Of a DNA stretch of 64,000 nt, positions 1-7,937 are shown in pieces. The notes beneath the pieces were generated by a model. That model saw nothing but the letters and a program-made list of their open reading frames with translations. It was not told the DNA's origin and made no database searches. The stretch spans positions 1 through 64,000 of the forward strand of contig NZ_CANLBV010000016.1 in the NCBI RefSeq assembly GCF_947488985.1. The letters run 5' to 3'. The DNA is from an uncultured Vibrio sp. GTDB lineage: Bacteria; Pseudomonadota; Gammaproteobacteria; Enterobacterales; Vibrionaceae. Within the stretch, counting starts at the first letter, position 1; each line of letters opens with the position of its first letter. The position numbers and the translations under genes were made by a program.

Positions 1-77
1 CGGAACCGCCGTATGCGACCCACGCTTGTACGGTGGTGTGAGAGGACGGAGGCCGTGAGGCCTCCTCCTACTCGATT
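1..77 (+). mobile_element. Group II intron 3' end (domains V and VI), cut by window edge
   Basis: The first bases fold like intron domain V: ACCGCCGTA pairs with TACGGTGGT (one G-U), and an inner GCG/CGC stem caps the hairpin. A linker and a domain VI hairpin follow (GGAGGCC/GGCCTCC with a GTGA loop). The tail CCTACTCGAT has an unpaired A near 70, the usual position of the branch-point adenosine 7-8 nt from the intron end, so the intron should end near 76. The ORF and 5' part lie outside the window. The domain V sequence differs from that of the second intron remnant near 1282. Confidence 0.8.
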
Positions 78-228
78 GATTTATGCTACCAATCGTAATA
101 AATAACTGGTCACGTTTTATCTTCTCTTTCGCTCGAATTTTTTATCCTTAACTATCTTTAACTTTGAGATGACCCCCTTTTCTATAGTTTTATTAACCTA
201 CGGTTTTTTTACACAGTCTGAGAATATT

Positions 229-636
229 ATGAAATTTCGTTATTTGGTTGCTAGCCTCATCGGCTGCTGTAGTGCCTCGCTTGCTCACGCTTCTGAAGGC
301 CCAACCTTAGAAGTTGGTTTAGCTCTCGACCAAGATTTAAGCGTCGTTGCTGAATTTGCTCAAAAGTATCGTGTCACCATTGGTAACGATGGTGCTGCAT
401 TTGACTATATTTTTCAGCGCGGTCAGTTTCAAACTGAAGCACCGTTAAGCTGGTACGTAGGTGCTGGTGCATGGGCTGATTGGCATGATGATTTTGGCTT
501 ACGTTTACCGCTAGGTGTGAAAGCCAATTTCTACGAAGGTTGGAATGTTTACGCGCAAATACACCCTGAACTCGACATGTATAAAGGTCTTGAGTTGCAA
601 GTGGGTGGCGCACTGGGTGTGACCTACAAATTTTAA
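229..636 (+). CDS. Small outer-membrane beta-barrel-like protein, secreted
   Basis: This encodes 135 residues starting at ATG 229; an in-frame ATG at 169 would put about 20 unusual residues ahead of the signal peptide. Residues 1-21 (MKFRYLVASL... ending in AHA) look like a Sec signal peptide with cleavage before SEGP. The mature part alternates polar and hydrophobic residues, is rich in Gly, Trp and Tyr, and ends in a terminal Phe (GVTYKF), typical of outer-membrane beta-barrels recognised by BAM. At about 115 mature residues it is short for a full 8-strand barrel. I do not recognise the family. It is followed by a strong terminator and flanked by mobile-element debris, so it may be accessory. 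Confidence 0.7.
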   Translation: MKFRYLVASLIGCCSASLAHASEGPTLEVGLALDQDLSVVAEFAQKYRVTIGNDGAAFDYIFQRGQFQTEAPLSWYVGAGAWADWHDDFGLRLPLGVKANFYEGWNVYAQIHPELDMYKGLELQVGGALGVTYKF

Positions 637-661
637 CGAGCAAGAAAACTCGTTTTATAAT

Positions 662-696
662 GAAAAGCTAGCATTTCGCTGGCTTTTCGTTTTTTT
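662..696 (+). terminator. Rho-independent terminator of the small beta-barrel gene
   Basis: GAAAAGCTAGC pairs with GCTGGCTTTTC around an ATTTC loop and is followed by a run of seven T residues, 25 bp after the stop codon. Confidence 0.85.
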
Positions 697-831
697 AACT
701 ATCAATATCAGCTTTTCATTGATGTTGATTGAAAAGCCGTTCGATGAACAGTAAGCACGCCATAAACCCCGCATTTTAATCACCTAGCACGAAGAATAAA
801 ATCAAGCCTCCAACCATGAGGAGATTTGAAA

Positions 832-1030
832 TGGGAAAACAACGCACCAATCAAGAATGGTAAATGCTTATCGAACAATCTGAATCGAGTTCACTGTCGA
901 CACTCGCGTTTTGTAAGCTCAATGAACTTAACCCCTCAACGTTCTATGCCAAGTGCTAGCAACTCAATAAAACTGACGTATCTCTAGGCTTTGTCCGAGA
1001 TAAAGTCGTCGAAAATAAGACTAAGTATCA
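832..1030 (+). pseudogene. IS66 orfA (TnpA accessory protein) remnant with two stop codons
   Basis: Reading from ATG 832 gives MGKQRTNQEW, then stop, MLIEQSESSS..., AFCKLNELNPSTFYAKC, then stop, QLNKT. This matches the N-terminal helix-turn-helix region of IS66 accessory TnpA proteins (a K-R-T-x-x-Q-W start and an FCR..L.P..F motif). Both stops (TAA and TAG) stand where Gln (CAA/CAG) fits the family, so each is one C-to-T change. The frame runs into intron sequence near 1030 and the rest of orfA is gone. Confidence 0.7.
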
Positions 1031-1355
1031 AGCTCAGGATGCATCCAACCAAGTCAAAGGTCATTTACTGTAAGGACAGCAATCGACCGCTTGCATATCC
1101 AATACAAATGCGTAAATTAGCAGGCTATCTGGAACTTAGGTTGAGGCGTAGGGCAGGCGAAAGTATAAACGTCTTGCAGGGTATAAGCGGAAAAGCTCAC
1201 AGTGGTTAAGGCATGTCGTTCAAAGTAGACCAAGTCTATTCATCCACTGGCATTATTTTGAAGATCAACGATTGGGTAATAGGAGCCGTATGATATGAGA
1301 GTATCACATACGGTTCTGCGAGAGGCTAGAGGTGAAATTCCTCTGGTCTACTCAC
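1030..1355 (+). mobile_element. Group II intron remnant: RT fragment plus domains V/VI
   Basis: Codons near 1030-1090 read LRMHPTKSKVIYCKDSNR, the well-known L-x-P-x-K-(S/T)-K-x-x-Y-C-K-D segment in the reverse-transcriptase domain of intron-encoded proteins. The palm motif upstream and the maturase region downstream are missing. At 1282-1317 a domain V hairpin is seen (GAGCCGTATG...CATACGGTTC), followed by a domain VI hairpin (AGAGG/CCTCT) and the tail GGTCTACTCAC. The bulged A at 1350 puts the intron end near 1355, exactly where the tnpB frame resumes. It is a 5'-truncated, immobile relic. Confidence 0.8.
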
Positions 1356-1525
1356 CATAAAACAGGTTTCGCCCTCTGGTATAAACGTCTCGAAAAAGCT
1401 AAGTATAAGTGGCCTTCAAAAGAGAAAAGTCAGGTGTTTACCCCACTTAATTTGAGCTTGATAGACTGCTATCTGAGTTCACAATCATCGGCCATGAAAC
1501 CATCAAAATAAAAAATTTACAATGA
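1356..1525 (+). pseudogene. IS66 tnpB C-terminal remnant with frameshift
   Basis: Immediately after the intron end the sequence reads KTGFALWYKRLEKAKYKWPS, the conserved (G)x(A/V)LWYKRLEKG(R/K)F.WP segment of IS66 TnpB. Near 1450 the frame must shift by one base to continue as LDRLLSEFTIIGHETIKI before a TGA at 1523. The N-terminal half of TnpB is absent, so the gene is non-functional. Confidence 0.7.
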
Positions 1526-1586
1526 GTTAATCGAGAATAAAACCTTATCTGCCAAGTGTTAATGGCATGGTTTTAGTATAATAAAT

Positions 1587-1621
1587 GGTTCATCGCGGCT
1601 TTCCGGGGAACGCGATGAACC
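1587..1621. repeat. Perfect 11-bp inverted repeat, possible minus-strand terminator
   Basis: GGTTCATCGCG pairs with CGCGATGAACC around a 13-nt loop. It lies 64 bp downstream of the lipoprotein gene on the minus strand and could terminate that operon, but on that strand it is followed only by ATTTATTAT, not a clean T run. A second weaker hairpin (TGCCAGA/TCTGACA) lies between it and the gene. Confidence 0.5.
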
Positions 1622-1684
1622 TAAAAGTGCCAGATGTAACTCTGACACATCAAAAACAAAAATTAAAACCTTAAACTCTAAACT

Positions 1685-3292
1685 TTAAGGATTTGAGACG
1701 CAGGATGCGTAGTCCGTGTCGCTCGGATCAGTGCTGACGTCGCCGCCATTGAAGAGGTCCACGATGTAATTGTCAGAACCATCAGGTGTCGCAGACCAAT
1801 AGACGTAGGTCGGCCAACCGCGCGTGATAAACATATTGCCGAATACACCGTATAGTTCCGTTTGTAATTCGTCTTTTGTCGCTAAACTCCAGTTCGTCCG
1901 TCCGCCGAAACTAAGGGTGTTGTAGGTATTACACAGTGCATTTGCGTTAGTCCAGTTGAATTTGTAAAAATCACCAGCTGGGCTGGTAATTCCATTTTCA
2001 GTATAAACACCGTCTGTAGCACTACCGCCAATGCTGTCTAGATAGGCCACTGAAGGTGAATTGGTAAACAACTTACCACTACCTGTATCGAAGATATCAA
2101 TACATACACCCGCCAATGAACCACATACATTCACGTCCACCGTATTACTAGTCACATTATCTTTGGTGGCCGTGAGTGTCGTATACCCCGCTTCAACTGC
2201 AGATAATAACCCCGCTGCTGACACGGTAGCCGTCGCCGTATCGATAGGTGTCCACGTCACGGAGTTAGATATGTCAGACGATGTGGCATCACTGAACGTC
2301 GCTGTTGCTGTTAACTGTTGATTCTGACCTTTCGCAATATTCACAGGCGAAGGCGTCACTTGAATGGCAGTAATGACCGCTGCCGAAACATTCACATCCA
2401 CCGTATTACTGATCACACCATCTTTGGTGGCCGTGAGTGTCGTATTACCCATTTCAACCGCAGATAATAAACCCGCTGTTGACACGGTCGCCGTCGCCGT
2501 ATCGATAGGTGTCCACATCACTTCGCTAGAGATACCAGACGATGTTCCATCACTGTACGTCGCTGTTGCAATTAACTGTTGGGTCTGACCTTTCGCAATA
2601 CTCACAGGCGAAGGCGTCACTTGAATGGCAGTAATGACTGCTGCCGAGACATTCACGTCCACCGTATTACTGGTCACTCCATCCATCGTGGCCGTGAGGG
2701 TCGTATTACCCGCTTCAACCCCAGTTAATACCCCCGATGCTGACACGGTAGCGGTCGCCGTATCGATATCTGTCCACGTCACTGAGTTTGTGATCGGAGA
2801 GGAAGTACCATCGCTGTACGTTGCATCGGCAACTAACTGTTCAGTCTGACCTTTCGCAACACTCACAGGCGAAGGCGTCACTTGAATGGCAGTAATGACC
2901 GCTGCCGAGACATTCACGTCCACCGTATTACTGGTCACTCCATCCATCGTGGCCGTGAGTGTCGTATAACCCGCTTCAACCGCAGAGAATATGCCTGGCT
3001 CATCAAAGAGTCCTACATCAGAGTCGCTTGTGTGCCAATCACTCACGGTTAAATCCGTCAATGGACGAGATAAGCCATCAGAGTAGTGACCAACCGCTTC
3101 AAAGGGCTGCTTGTTACCTACCGCAAGCGTCAGCTGACTTATGCCTTGTGTTGTTATTGGCGATGCGACGATATCTATACGTTCTAATTTTACGGTTGGT
3201 TCAGAGAAAGCACCTTCTGAATTACAACCGGTTAATAGCATTAATAGTGGAAAAATCGCTATTGCAAATAGAGATTTAAAATATTTACTCAT
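1685..3292 (-). CDS. Surface lipoprotein with bacterial Ig-like (BIG2) repeats and DUF1566-like C-terminus
   Basis: This is a 535-residue protein. The N-terminus has a signal peptide with lipobox LLTGC (Cys23), so it should be lipidated and membrane anchored. Residues about 35-128 form a divergent Ig-like unit. Residues 129-389 are three near-identical 87-residue units, each with the BIG2 signature I.VTPSPVS.AKGQ...L.A.ATYSDGTS... and TLTAT.DGV.SNTVDVNV. The C-terminal ~145 residues carry four Cys and the segment RTNWSLATKDELQ...YWSATPDG, which resembles DUF1566/Lcl-type lectin-like domains. It starts 11 bp downstream of the OmpA-like gene, so the two are probably one operon. A role in surface adhesion or cell-wall-associated interaction is inferred from domain types only. 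Confidence 0.85.
   Translation of the reverse strand: MSKYFKSLFAIAIFPLLMLLTGCNSEGAFSEPTVKLERIDIVASPITTQGISQLTLAVGNKQPFEAVGHYSDGLSRPLTDLTVSDWHTSDSDVGLFDEPGIFSAVEAGYTTLTATMDGVTSNTVDVNVSAAVITAIQVTPSPVSVAKGQTEQLVADATYSDGTSSPITNSVTWTDIDTATATVSASGVLTGVEAGNTTLTATMDGVTSNTVDVNVSAAVITAIQVTPSPVSIAKGQTQQLIATATYSDGTSSGISSEVMWTPIDTATATVSTAGLLSAVEMGNTTLTATKDGVISNTVDVNVSAAVITAIQVTPSPVNIAKGQNQQLTATATFSDATSSDISNSVTWTPIDTATATVSAAGLLSAVEAGYTTLTATKDNVTSNTVDVNVCGSLAGVCIDIFDTGSGKLFTNSPSVAYLDSIGGSATDGVYTENGITSPAGDFYKFNWTNANALCNTYNTLSFGGRTNWSLATKDELQTELYGVFGNMFITRGWPTYVYWSATPDGSDNYIVDLFNGGDVSTDPSDTDYASCVSNP
2126..2908. repeat. Three tandem 261-bp repeats inside the lipoprotein gene
   Basis: Each unit encodes 87 residues starting at SAAVITAIQVTPSP. 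The copies are nearly identical at the DNA level, including long identical stretches around TCACTTGAATGGCAGTAATG. A fourth divergent copy lies towards the N-terminus. Such repeats can expand or contract in frame by recombination. Confidence 0.9.
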
Positions 3293-3303
3293 AGTAATAC
3301 AAC

Positions 3304-4308
3304 CTATTCTTGATCTTGAAACTGGAAGCTAGGGATCGTGATTTCAACTCGGCAATTTTTAGCTCGTCCTTCTGCAGTATTGTTGTCTGCAATAGGTTGA
3401 GACTCACCTTTACCTCTCCACTCAAGTTGCGTCGGTGTGGCACCCAATTCAATCAGCTTATTGACAACCGCTTGAGCACGACGTTCGGAAAGATTTTGGT
3501 TGTAGAGTGCTGAACCTGTTGAGTCAGTGTGTCCAACAACTTTGGCCTGAGCTTGAGGGTAAAGATTTAATATTGAAGACATCTCGATTAATTGGTCAAT
3601 AAACTCTTGGCTAAGTTCGACTGAATCAAAACCAAACAATCCATCTGTAGTTTTTGGTGAAAAGACCTGTATTTGAGGTGGTGCTTTTACAGTGGTTGTC
3701 TCTTTAACGGGAGTATCTTCAATAATAGATGTTGGCGCTGTTTCGACTAACGCTGGTTGAGTTGCACTGTCAAATGTATAGGTTAGACTGACCAACAACC
3801 CATTGCTATCATACTTACCCGTGTTTGACTTACCAATACTGTCAATGTATTGATAGCCAGCTGATATTCGGACATTAGGGTTAAAGATGTAGTTAACCCC
3901 CACCTCTCCGAGAGGAGAAAAACCAGTGGCATCGATTTTATTTGAAGAAAGTTGCGTTTGTTCCATGTCCCAATAAGCAGCACCAAGTCGGCCGTATAAA
4001 CTTAGGTTATCTTGTAGGTACCAATCGTAACGAAGAGCACTTTCAATTAACCAAGTTTTAACATTAACCGAGCTGGTATCCGCCTTTAGTTTATCGTGAT
4101 ATTGATAGCCTAAATCCCAACTCCAAGAGGGAGTAAACTGTAACCCGCCATAGAGACCTAAAATGGTGCCGTCTGGATTTGAATGCTTGTAATTGTTGTC
4201 TTGGGCCCATTGATACCCACCCTTTACGCCAACAAAAACCTGAGGGGATTCCGTCACAGCTAGTACAGGAATGCTGAATAAACCAGTAAGTAATATTATT
4301 TTTTTCAT
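3304..4308 (-). CDS. OmpA-like outer-membrane protein
   Basis: This is a 334-residue protein with a signal peptide (residues 1-17, ending in LAVTE). Residues about 20-185 form an OmpA-type beta-barrel (FVGVKGGYQW, SWDLGYQYHDK, YDWYLQDNLSLYGRLGAAYW, NPNVRISAGYQYIDS, LVSLTYTF). A ~40-residue Thr/Pro-rich linker follows, and residues about 225-330 are an OmpA/MotB peptidoglycan-binding domain (FGFDSVELSQE, VVGHTDSTGS..YNQNLSERRAQAV, RGKGESQPIADN, NCRVEITI). It should tether the outer membrane to peptidoglycan. It probably shares a transcript with the downstream Ig-repeat lipoprotein. No clear Shine-Dalgarno precedes ATG 4308; an AGAT tetranucleotide array occupies that region instead, and upstream in-frame codons end in a stop with no alternative start. 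Confidence 0.88.
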   Translation of the reverse strand: MKKIILLTGLFSIPVLAVTESPQVFVGVKGGYQWAQDNNYKHSNPDGTILGLYGGLQFTPSWSWDLGYQYHDKLKADTSSVNVKTWLIESALRYDWYLQDNLSLYGRLGAAYWDMEQTQLSSNKIDATGFSPLGEVGVNYIFNPNVRISAGYQYIDSIGKSNTGKYDSNGLLVSLTYTFDSATQPALVETAPTSIIEDTPVKETTTVKAPPQIQVFSPKTTDGLFGFDSVELSQEFIDQLIEMSSILNLYPQAQAKVVGHTDSTGSALYNQNLSERRAQAVVNKLIELGATPTQLEWRGKGESQPIADNNTAEGRAKNCRVEITIPSFQFQDQE

Positions 4309-4314
4309 AATTTC

Positions 4315-4337
4315 AGATAGATAGATAGATAGATAGA
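4315..4337. repeat. AGAT tetranucleotide repeat at the translation-initiation region
   Basis: There are 5.75 copies of AGAT, ending 7 bp upstream of the ATG of the OmpA-like gene (minus strand reads TCTATCTATC...TGAAATTATG). The array occupies the position where a ribosome-binding site would be expected. Length changes would alter spacing rather than reading frame, since no start codon lies upstream in any connected frame. Confidence 0.9.
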
Positions 4338-4468
4338 GTCTTTGTTAAGCACACATTGCATGTAGTACATGAGGACTTAAAAAGTGGTCGGCTTTGTTTG
4401 TACTTTATTTTCTGCAAATAACGAACTCTCATCATATCAAAAAAATAAAAAACATAATATACCCGTAC

Positions 4469-4795
4469 TCATTGAAGGTGCTTGATTTTCAGTAAAATCA
4501 GGATCATGCTACTCTGAATATGTAGGTATTGAATGGAAGAGCTTAGGTTGAGTTTTTCTAATTCAGAGCGTTGGTTGGAATAGAAAAGACCGAAACGTCC
4601 TTTCTCAAGCGGTGTTTCAATCGCGAAGGTAACGTTTTCGGATCCTTCCATATCATAGGTTTTTCCTGTTTGATCTTCGACACTGCCACCAGCGGTATAA
4701 CCGATCATAGGAGTAATGATGACCTCCGCTGAAGCATAGCTGTTTGAAACCGAAAGCAGCGCGATCAGTGCCATCATATTTGCTTTGTTATTCAT
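4469..4795 (-). pseudogene. Truncated outer-membrane beta-barrel protein gene
   Basis: The start ATG 4795 (MNNKANMM...) has a good Shine-Dalgarno (AAGGAT) 8 nt upstream. A signal peptide ends near SYASA, then EVIITPMIGYTAGGSVEDQ and FAIETPLEKGRFGLFYSNQ read like the first strands of a roughly 200-residue Vibrio outer-membrane protein. After IQYLHIQSS the similarity stops and 13 unrelated residues (MILILLKIKHLQ) precede a stop. The predicted product is 108 residues, so the C-terminal half of the barrel is missing and the protein should not assemble. It may be debris from the rearrangement that placed the OmpA-like operon next to it. Confidence 0.65.
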
Positions 4796-4929
4796 GAGTA
4801 TATCCTTATCCACACACCGATTAATTGTGATGGTTACATCAATATTGTGCGAGTAATTTCGATGATTCTTGAAGATACTTCACACACCTGATAGTACTTA
4901 GAGAAATTAATAATAACTCAGAGGTGTCT

Positions 4930-5019
4930 ATGGAAAATAATCTGAAAAATGCCCTACAAATAACCGCTTTCATTTACGTCATTATTTTTGCCTTTGGAAT
5001 TATTGCTATTGGTAGCTAA
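4930..5019 (+). CDS. 29-residue single-span membrane protein
   Basis: ATG 4930 is preceded by GAGGTG at a 3-nt spacing (AGAGGTGTCTATG). The 29-residue product starts with a polar, basic head (MENNLKNAL) and continues into about 18 hydrophobic residues (ITAFIYVIIFAFGIIAIG), enough for one transmembrane helix. I do not recognise the family. It lies alone between a broken OMP gene (divergent) and the patatin gene. Short hydrophobic proteins of this kind often modulate membrane complexes or sensors, but no partner is evident. The call rests on start signal and composition only. Confidence 0.5.
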   Translation: MENNLKNALQITAFIYVIIFAFGIIAIGS

Positions 5020-5060
5020 TACCATCAATTGCGAGGCTGGGTTTTTATACTCAGGAAACC

Positions 5061-6248
5061 ATGAATAGTGGGATCATCACCAATCTTGATAGAGCAATAG
5101 ACTTAAATTATTACTCCAAGTTTATTGCTGGAAAAACGGCACTGGTTGCCCAAGGTGGCGGGCAGAGAAGTATTTTTACGTCTGGCGTGCTCGATGCCTT
5201 TCTCATTTCTAACTTTGACCCCTTCGATGAGTTTTTTGGTACTTCTGCTGGTGCTCTTAACTTATGCGCTTATCTTTGCCGCGATAAAGGTCTTGGTCGC
5301 TCTTTTGTTCTCGACCTGACCACTTCGCCAGAATTTTTCAATCTTTTTTCTTATATACGACATCGAAAGAACCTCGGCTTAGATTGGGCCTTAGAGCAGG
5401 TCATGGCGTACCCCTATAAGCTTGCTCTCGATCTTGGAAGGCGCACCCTAGGCGATCGACAATTCTTTGCCGCAGTAACGGATTCAAAAGATCTTAGAGA
5501 TCACTATTTCCCATTGCTGGGCGAAGATTGGTACAAAGTGATGGTGGCCACGTGTGCCATTCCGCGCTTGTACAATTATGAGATACGTATTGGCGACAGT
5601 GCGTATGTCGACGGTGGTGTCTCCGCGTCTATCCCGGTGCAAGAGGCTTGGCGCAGGCAGGCTCGATCTATCGTCGTGATTAGAACAGAGCCAGCGGCTG
5701 AGTCTGCGGATAATGTGACGATTGAGGCTCAAAACAAGCCAGCTCTGAGTAAAGCGCCTAAGCCAATATCAGCCGAAGAGCTGGAATGGTTCCGTGAATC
5801 GTTTGAGAGTGTTCAAGGCCATTGGCAACAAAAGGTCGAGCAGTGGAAAAGTGATTGGACTTCATTTTTTCAGCAGCAGATTTTGAGCTCAAAAGAACAA
5901 AAACGCGATAGCGGACATCTCGATCTTCTGAATGGTGGTCGATGGTTATTTGGTGCGGATGATATTTACCGTTTGAGTCATTTGATTGGCGATAAATTTG
6001 ATTCAGGACTTGCAGACATGCTGATGGTGCATTATCAAACCTATTCGCTGACTCAAGATTTTCTAAGTTCACCACCAGACGATGCCTTTGTGGTGCAGAT
6101 AGCACCAAGCCAACCGCTTAAGTCGAGCTCTTTAATGAGCAATAAAGACGATTTGCAACATGATTACGAATTGGGCTTGGAGGCAGGCTATCGATTTGTC
6201 GACACTTATACTTCGACAGATAATGCTCGCATCTCCCATGCATCGTAA
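5061..6248 (+). CDS. Patatin-like phospholipase (YjjU family)
   Basis: This is a 395-residue protein and a predicted serine hydrolase of the patatin/YjjU type, acting on phospholipids or other lipid esters with a Ser-Asp dyad. Visible motifs: oxyanion loop GGGQRSIFTSG (residues about 32-42), nucleophile elbow GTSAG (about 60-64) and DGG with the catalytic Asp (about 187-189). No signal peptide is seen, so it is probably cytoplasmic or peripheral on the inner membrane. The C-terminal ~180 residues after RTEPAAES are a family-specific extension. A strong terminator follows about 100 bp downstream. The substrate cannot be read from the sequence. Confidence 0.85.
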   Translation: MNSGIITNLDRAIDLNYYSKFIAGKTALVAQGGGQRSIFTSGVLDAFLISNFDPFDEFFGTSAGALNLCAYLCRDKGLGRSFVLDLTTSPEFFNLFSYIRHRKNLGLDWALEQVMAYPYKLALDLGRRTLGDRQFFAAVTDSKDLRDHYFPLLGEDWYKVMVATCAIPRLYNYEIRIGDSAYVDGGVSASIPVQEAWRRQARSIVVIRTEPAAESADNVTIEAQNKPALSKAPKPISAEELEWFRESFESVQGHWQQKVEQWKSDWTSFFQQQILSSKEQKRDSGHLDLLNGGRWLFGADDIYRLSHLIGDKFDSGLADMLMVHYQTYSLTQDFLSSPPDDAFVVQIAPSQPLKSSSLMSNKDDLQHDYELGLEAGYRFVDTYTSTDNARISHAS

Positions 6249-6350
6249 CTGACGAATTTCTTCAGGAGTGAGAAGGTTGATGGTTAGAAGAGCAAGCAAC
6301 GAAAGCCTTAATGTTTAAATCGATCGTGTATGAGGGATAACACGTGGTGC

Positions 6351-6392
6351 AAAATGGTTATTGGACTGGGTTCAATAACCATTTTAGTTTTT
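6351..6392 (+). terminator. Terminator downstream of the patatin gene
   Basis: AAAATGGTTATTG pairs perfectly with CAATAACCATTTT around a 9-nt loop and is followed by AGTTTTT. It lies between convergent genes; the T tract is on the plus strand. Confidence 0.85.
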
Positions 6393-6491
6393 AATGGGGC
6401 TAAGAGGGGGATTCGCTTTTAAGAAAAGAGCGTTCAATGATTAACCATCACATCTTCACTTAACAATCACCAAACTACTCTCTATTCCTCC

Positions 6492-7937
6492 CTAGGAGAC
6501 GGGTAATATTCTCATGCAGTTGGTGGAGCCTGCGACATCCATGATGTCCCCTTGAGTGACGATCACCAGATCGCCAAATTTAAGGTAGCCTTGCTCCTTC
6601 AAGCTAGCTAGGGTTGATAGGGCGATATCAAAGCTGTCTTTGGCTTCTGTCTCGAAATAGATAGGGGTGACGCCTCGGTACAAGCTACAACGATTAAGCG
6701 TTCCTTCATTTCGTGATAATGCGTAAATCGGCATATCGGCACTTAAGCGTGACATCATGAGTGCAGTGCGGCCAGACTCGGTGAGAGTGACCACGCCTTT
6801 GATGCCTTCCATATGGTTTGCAGAATAAATGGTTGCCATTGACACCGTCTCTTCAGCAGTAATGAAGGTGCCGTCAATGCGGTAATTCGATGGGTTAATG
6901 CCTGCCATCTTTTCTGCACCAATGCACACCTCGGCCATCGACTTCACGGTTTCTACTGGGTAGGCACCGGCGGCGGTTTCCCCGGATAGCATTACCGCAT
7001 CCGTTCCATCAAGCACCGCATTTGCCACATCCATGACTTCTGCACGAGTGGGCATCGGTGCGGAGATCATCGACTCCATCATCTGAGTGGCGGTGATAAT
7101 GGTTCGATTCAGCGCTCTAGCGCGGCGTATCAGCTGTTTTTGTACTCCGACCAACTCTGGGTCACCAATCTCAACGCCGAGGTCACCACGGGCTACCATG
7201 ACCACATCTGAGGCCATTATGATGTCATCCATGTTTTCAATGGTGGCGACCGTTTCTGCTCGCTCTACTTTGGCGACCAGATGGGCGTCTAACCCCGCTT
7301 CTCGTACCAATTTTCGAGCGTAGTACATATCTTCACCGTTACGTGGAAAAGAGACGGCAAGGTAATCCACTTGGATTTGTGCGGCGGTGATGATGTCTCG
7401 CTTGTCTTTGGCGGTGAGTGCTTCTGCAGAAAGCCCACCGTTTTTTTTATTGATGCCTTTGTTATTGGAAAGAGGGCCGCCAATGAGCACTTCGGTGTGC
7501 ACCCTACAACCTTCAACTTTGGTGACTTTCAGTTGCACACGACCATCGTCGAGGAGCAGAGTATCATTGACAGCGACGTCGTTAGGCAGCTCTTTATAGT
7601 CGAGTCCGACCGCATGTTGATTACCCTCACCCAAACCAAGGCTGCTGTCGAGTGTAAACGCATCACCGACGGCAAGCTGAATTTTACCGTCTTTGAAGGT
7701 CGATACGCGAATTTTAGGGCCTTGCAAGTCTCCGAGAATAGCGATTTGTTTGCCAAGTCTTTTGGCGATGGAGCGGACTTTTTCGGCGCGCTGTATATGG
7801 TCGTCGCTGCTGCCATGAGAAAAGTTCAGACGGACGATATTGGCACCGGCTTTGATGATTTCTTCAAGCACGTTACCTTTATCTGTTGAAGGGCCTAGCG
7901 TTGTGACGATTTTTGTTTTTCTTAATTCGGCAGTCAT
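6492..7937 (-). CDS. pykA: Pyruvate kinase, type II
   Basis: This is a 481-residue cytoplasmic enzyme converting phosphoenolpyruvate and ADP to pyruvate and ATP. Visible: the N-terminal [11 protein letters not shown] and [11 protein letters not shown] segments, the substrate/metal region [22 protein letters not shown], the signature [10 protein letters not shown] (residues near 280), and [33 protein letters not shown]. Length and sequence match the PykA (AMP/sugar-phosphate-activated) form rather than the FBP-activated PykF form. The start has AGGAGT 9 nt upstream. It is divergent from mlc, so two carbohydrate-metabolism genes share the intergenic region. Confidence 0.95.
   Translation of the reverse strand: MTAELRKTKIVTTLGPSTDKGNVLEEIIKAGANIVRLNFSHGSSDDHIQRAEKVRSIAKRLGKQIAILGDLQGPKIRVSTFKDGKIQLAVGDAFTLDSSLGLGEGNQHAVGLDYKELPNDVAVNDTLLLDDGRVQLKVTKVEGCRVHTEVLIGGPLSNNKGINKKNGGLSAEALTAKDKRDIITAAQIQVDYLAVSFPRNGEDMYYARKLVREAGLDAHLVAKVERAETVATIENMDDIIMASDVVMVARGDLGVEIGDPELVGVQKQLIRRARALNRTIITATQMMESMISAPMPTRAEVMDVANAVLDGTDAVMLSGETAAGAYPVETVKSMAEVCIGAEKMAGINPSNYRIDGTFITAEETVSMATIYSANHMEGIKGVVTLTESGRTALMMSRLSADMPIYALSRNEGTLNRCSLYRGVTPIYFETEAKDSFDIALSTLASLKEQGYLKFGDLVIVTQGDIMDVAGSTNCMRILPVS

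Larger units (their letters stand above)
751..1528 (+). mobile_element. Degenerate IS66-family element interrupted by a group II intron remnant
   Basis: The left end GTAAGC at 751 resembles the conserved GTAA... terminus of IS66 elements and lies 81 bp before an IS66 orfA-like reading frame. The element then contains a broken orfA (832-1030), the 3' part of a group II intron (about 1030-1355) and the C-terminal part of tnpB (1356-1525). The transposase gene tnpC and the right end are missing. The arrangement is best explained by intron insertion into tnpB followed by one deletion running from inside orfA into the intron reverse transcriptase gene, plus loss of everything to the right of tnpB. 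Confidence 0.75.

Noticed and set aside
991..1209. A 72-codon plus-strand frame that could be called a hypothetical gene
   Set aside because: It reads through the junction of IS66 orfA debris and the intron reverse-transcriptase fragment and lacks a ribosome site. It is a relic, described as such.
2061..2849. Three regularly spaced plus-strand frames antisense to the Ig-repeat lipoprotein
   Set aside because: They recur at 261-bp spacing because the coding repeats do. They have no ribosome sites, and the minus frame has clear domain structure.
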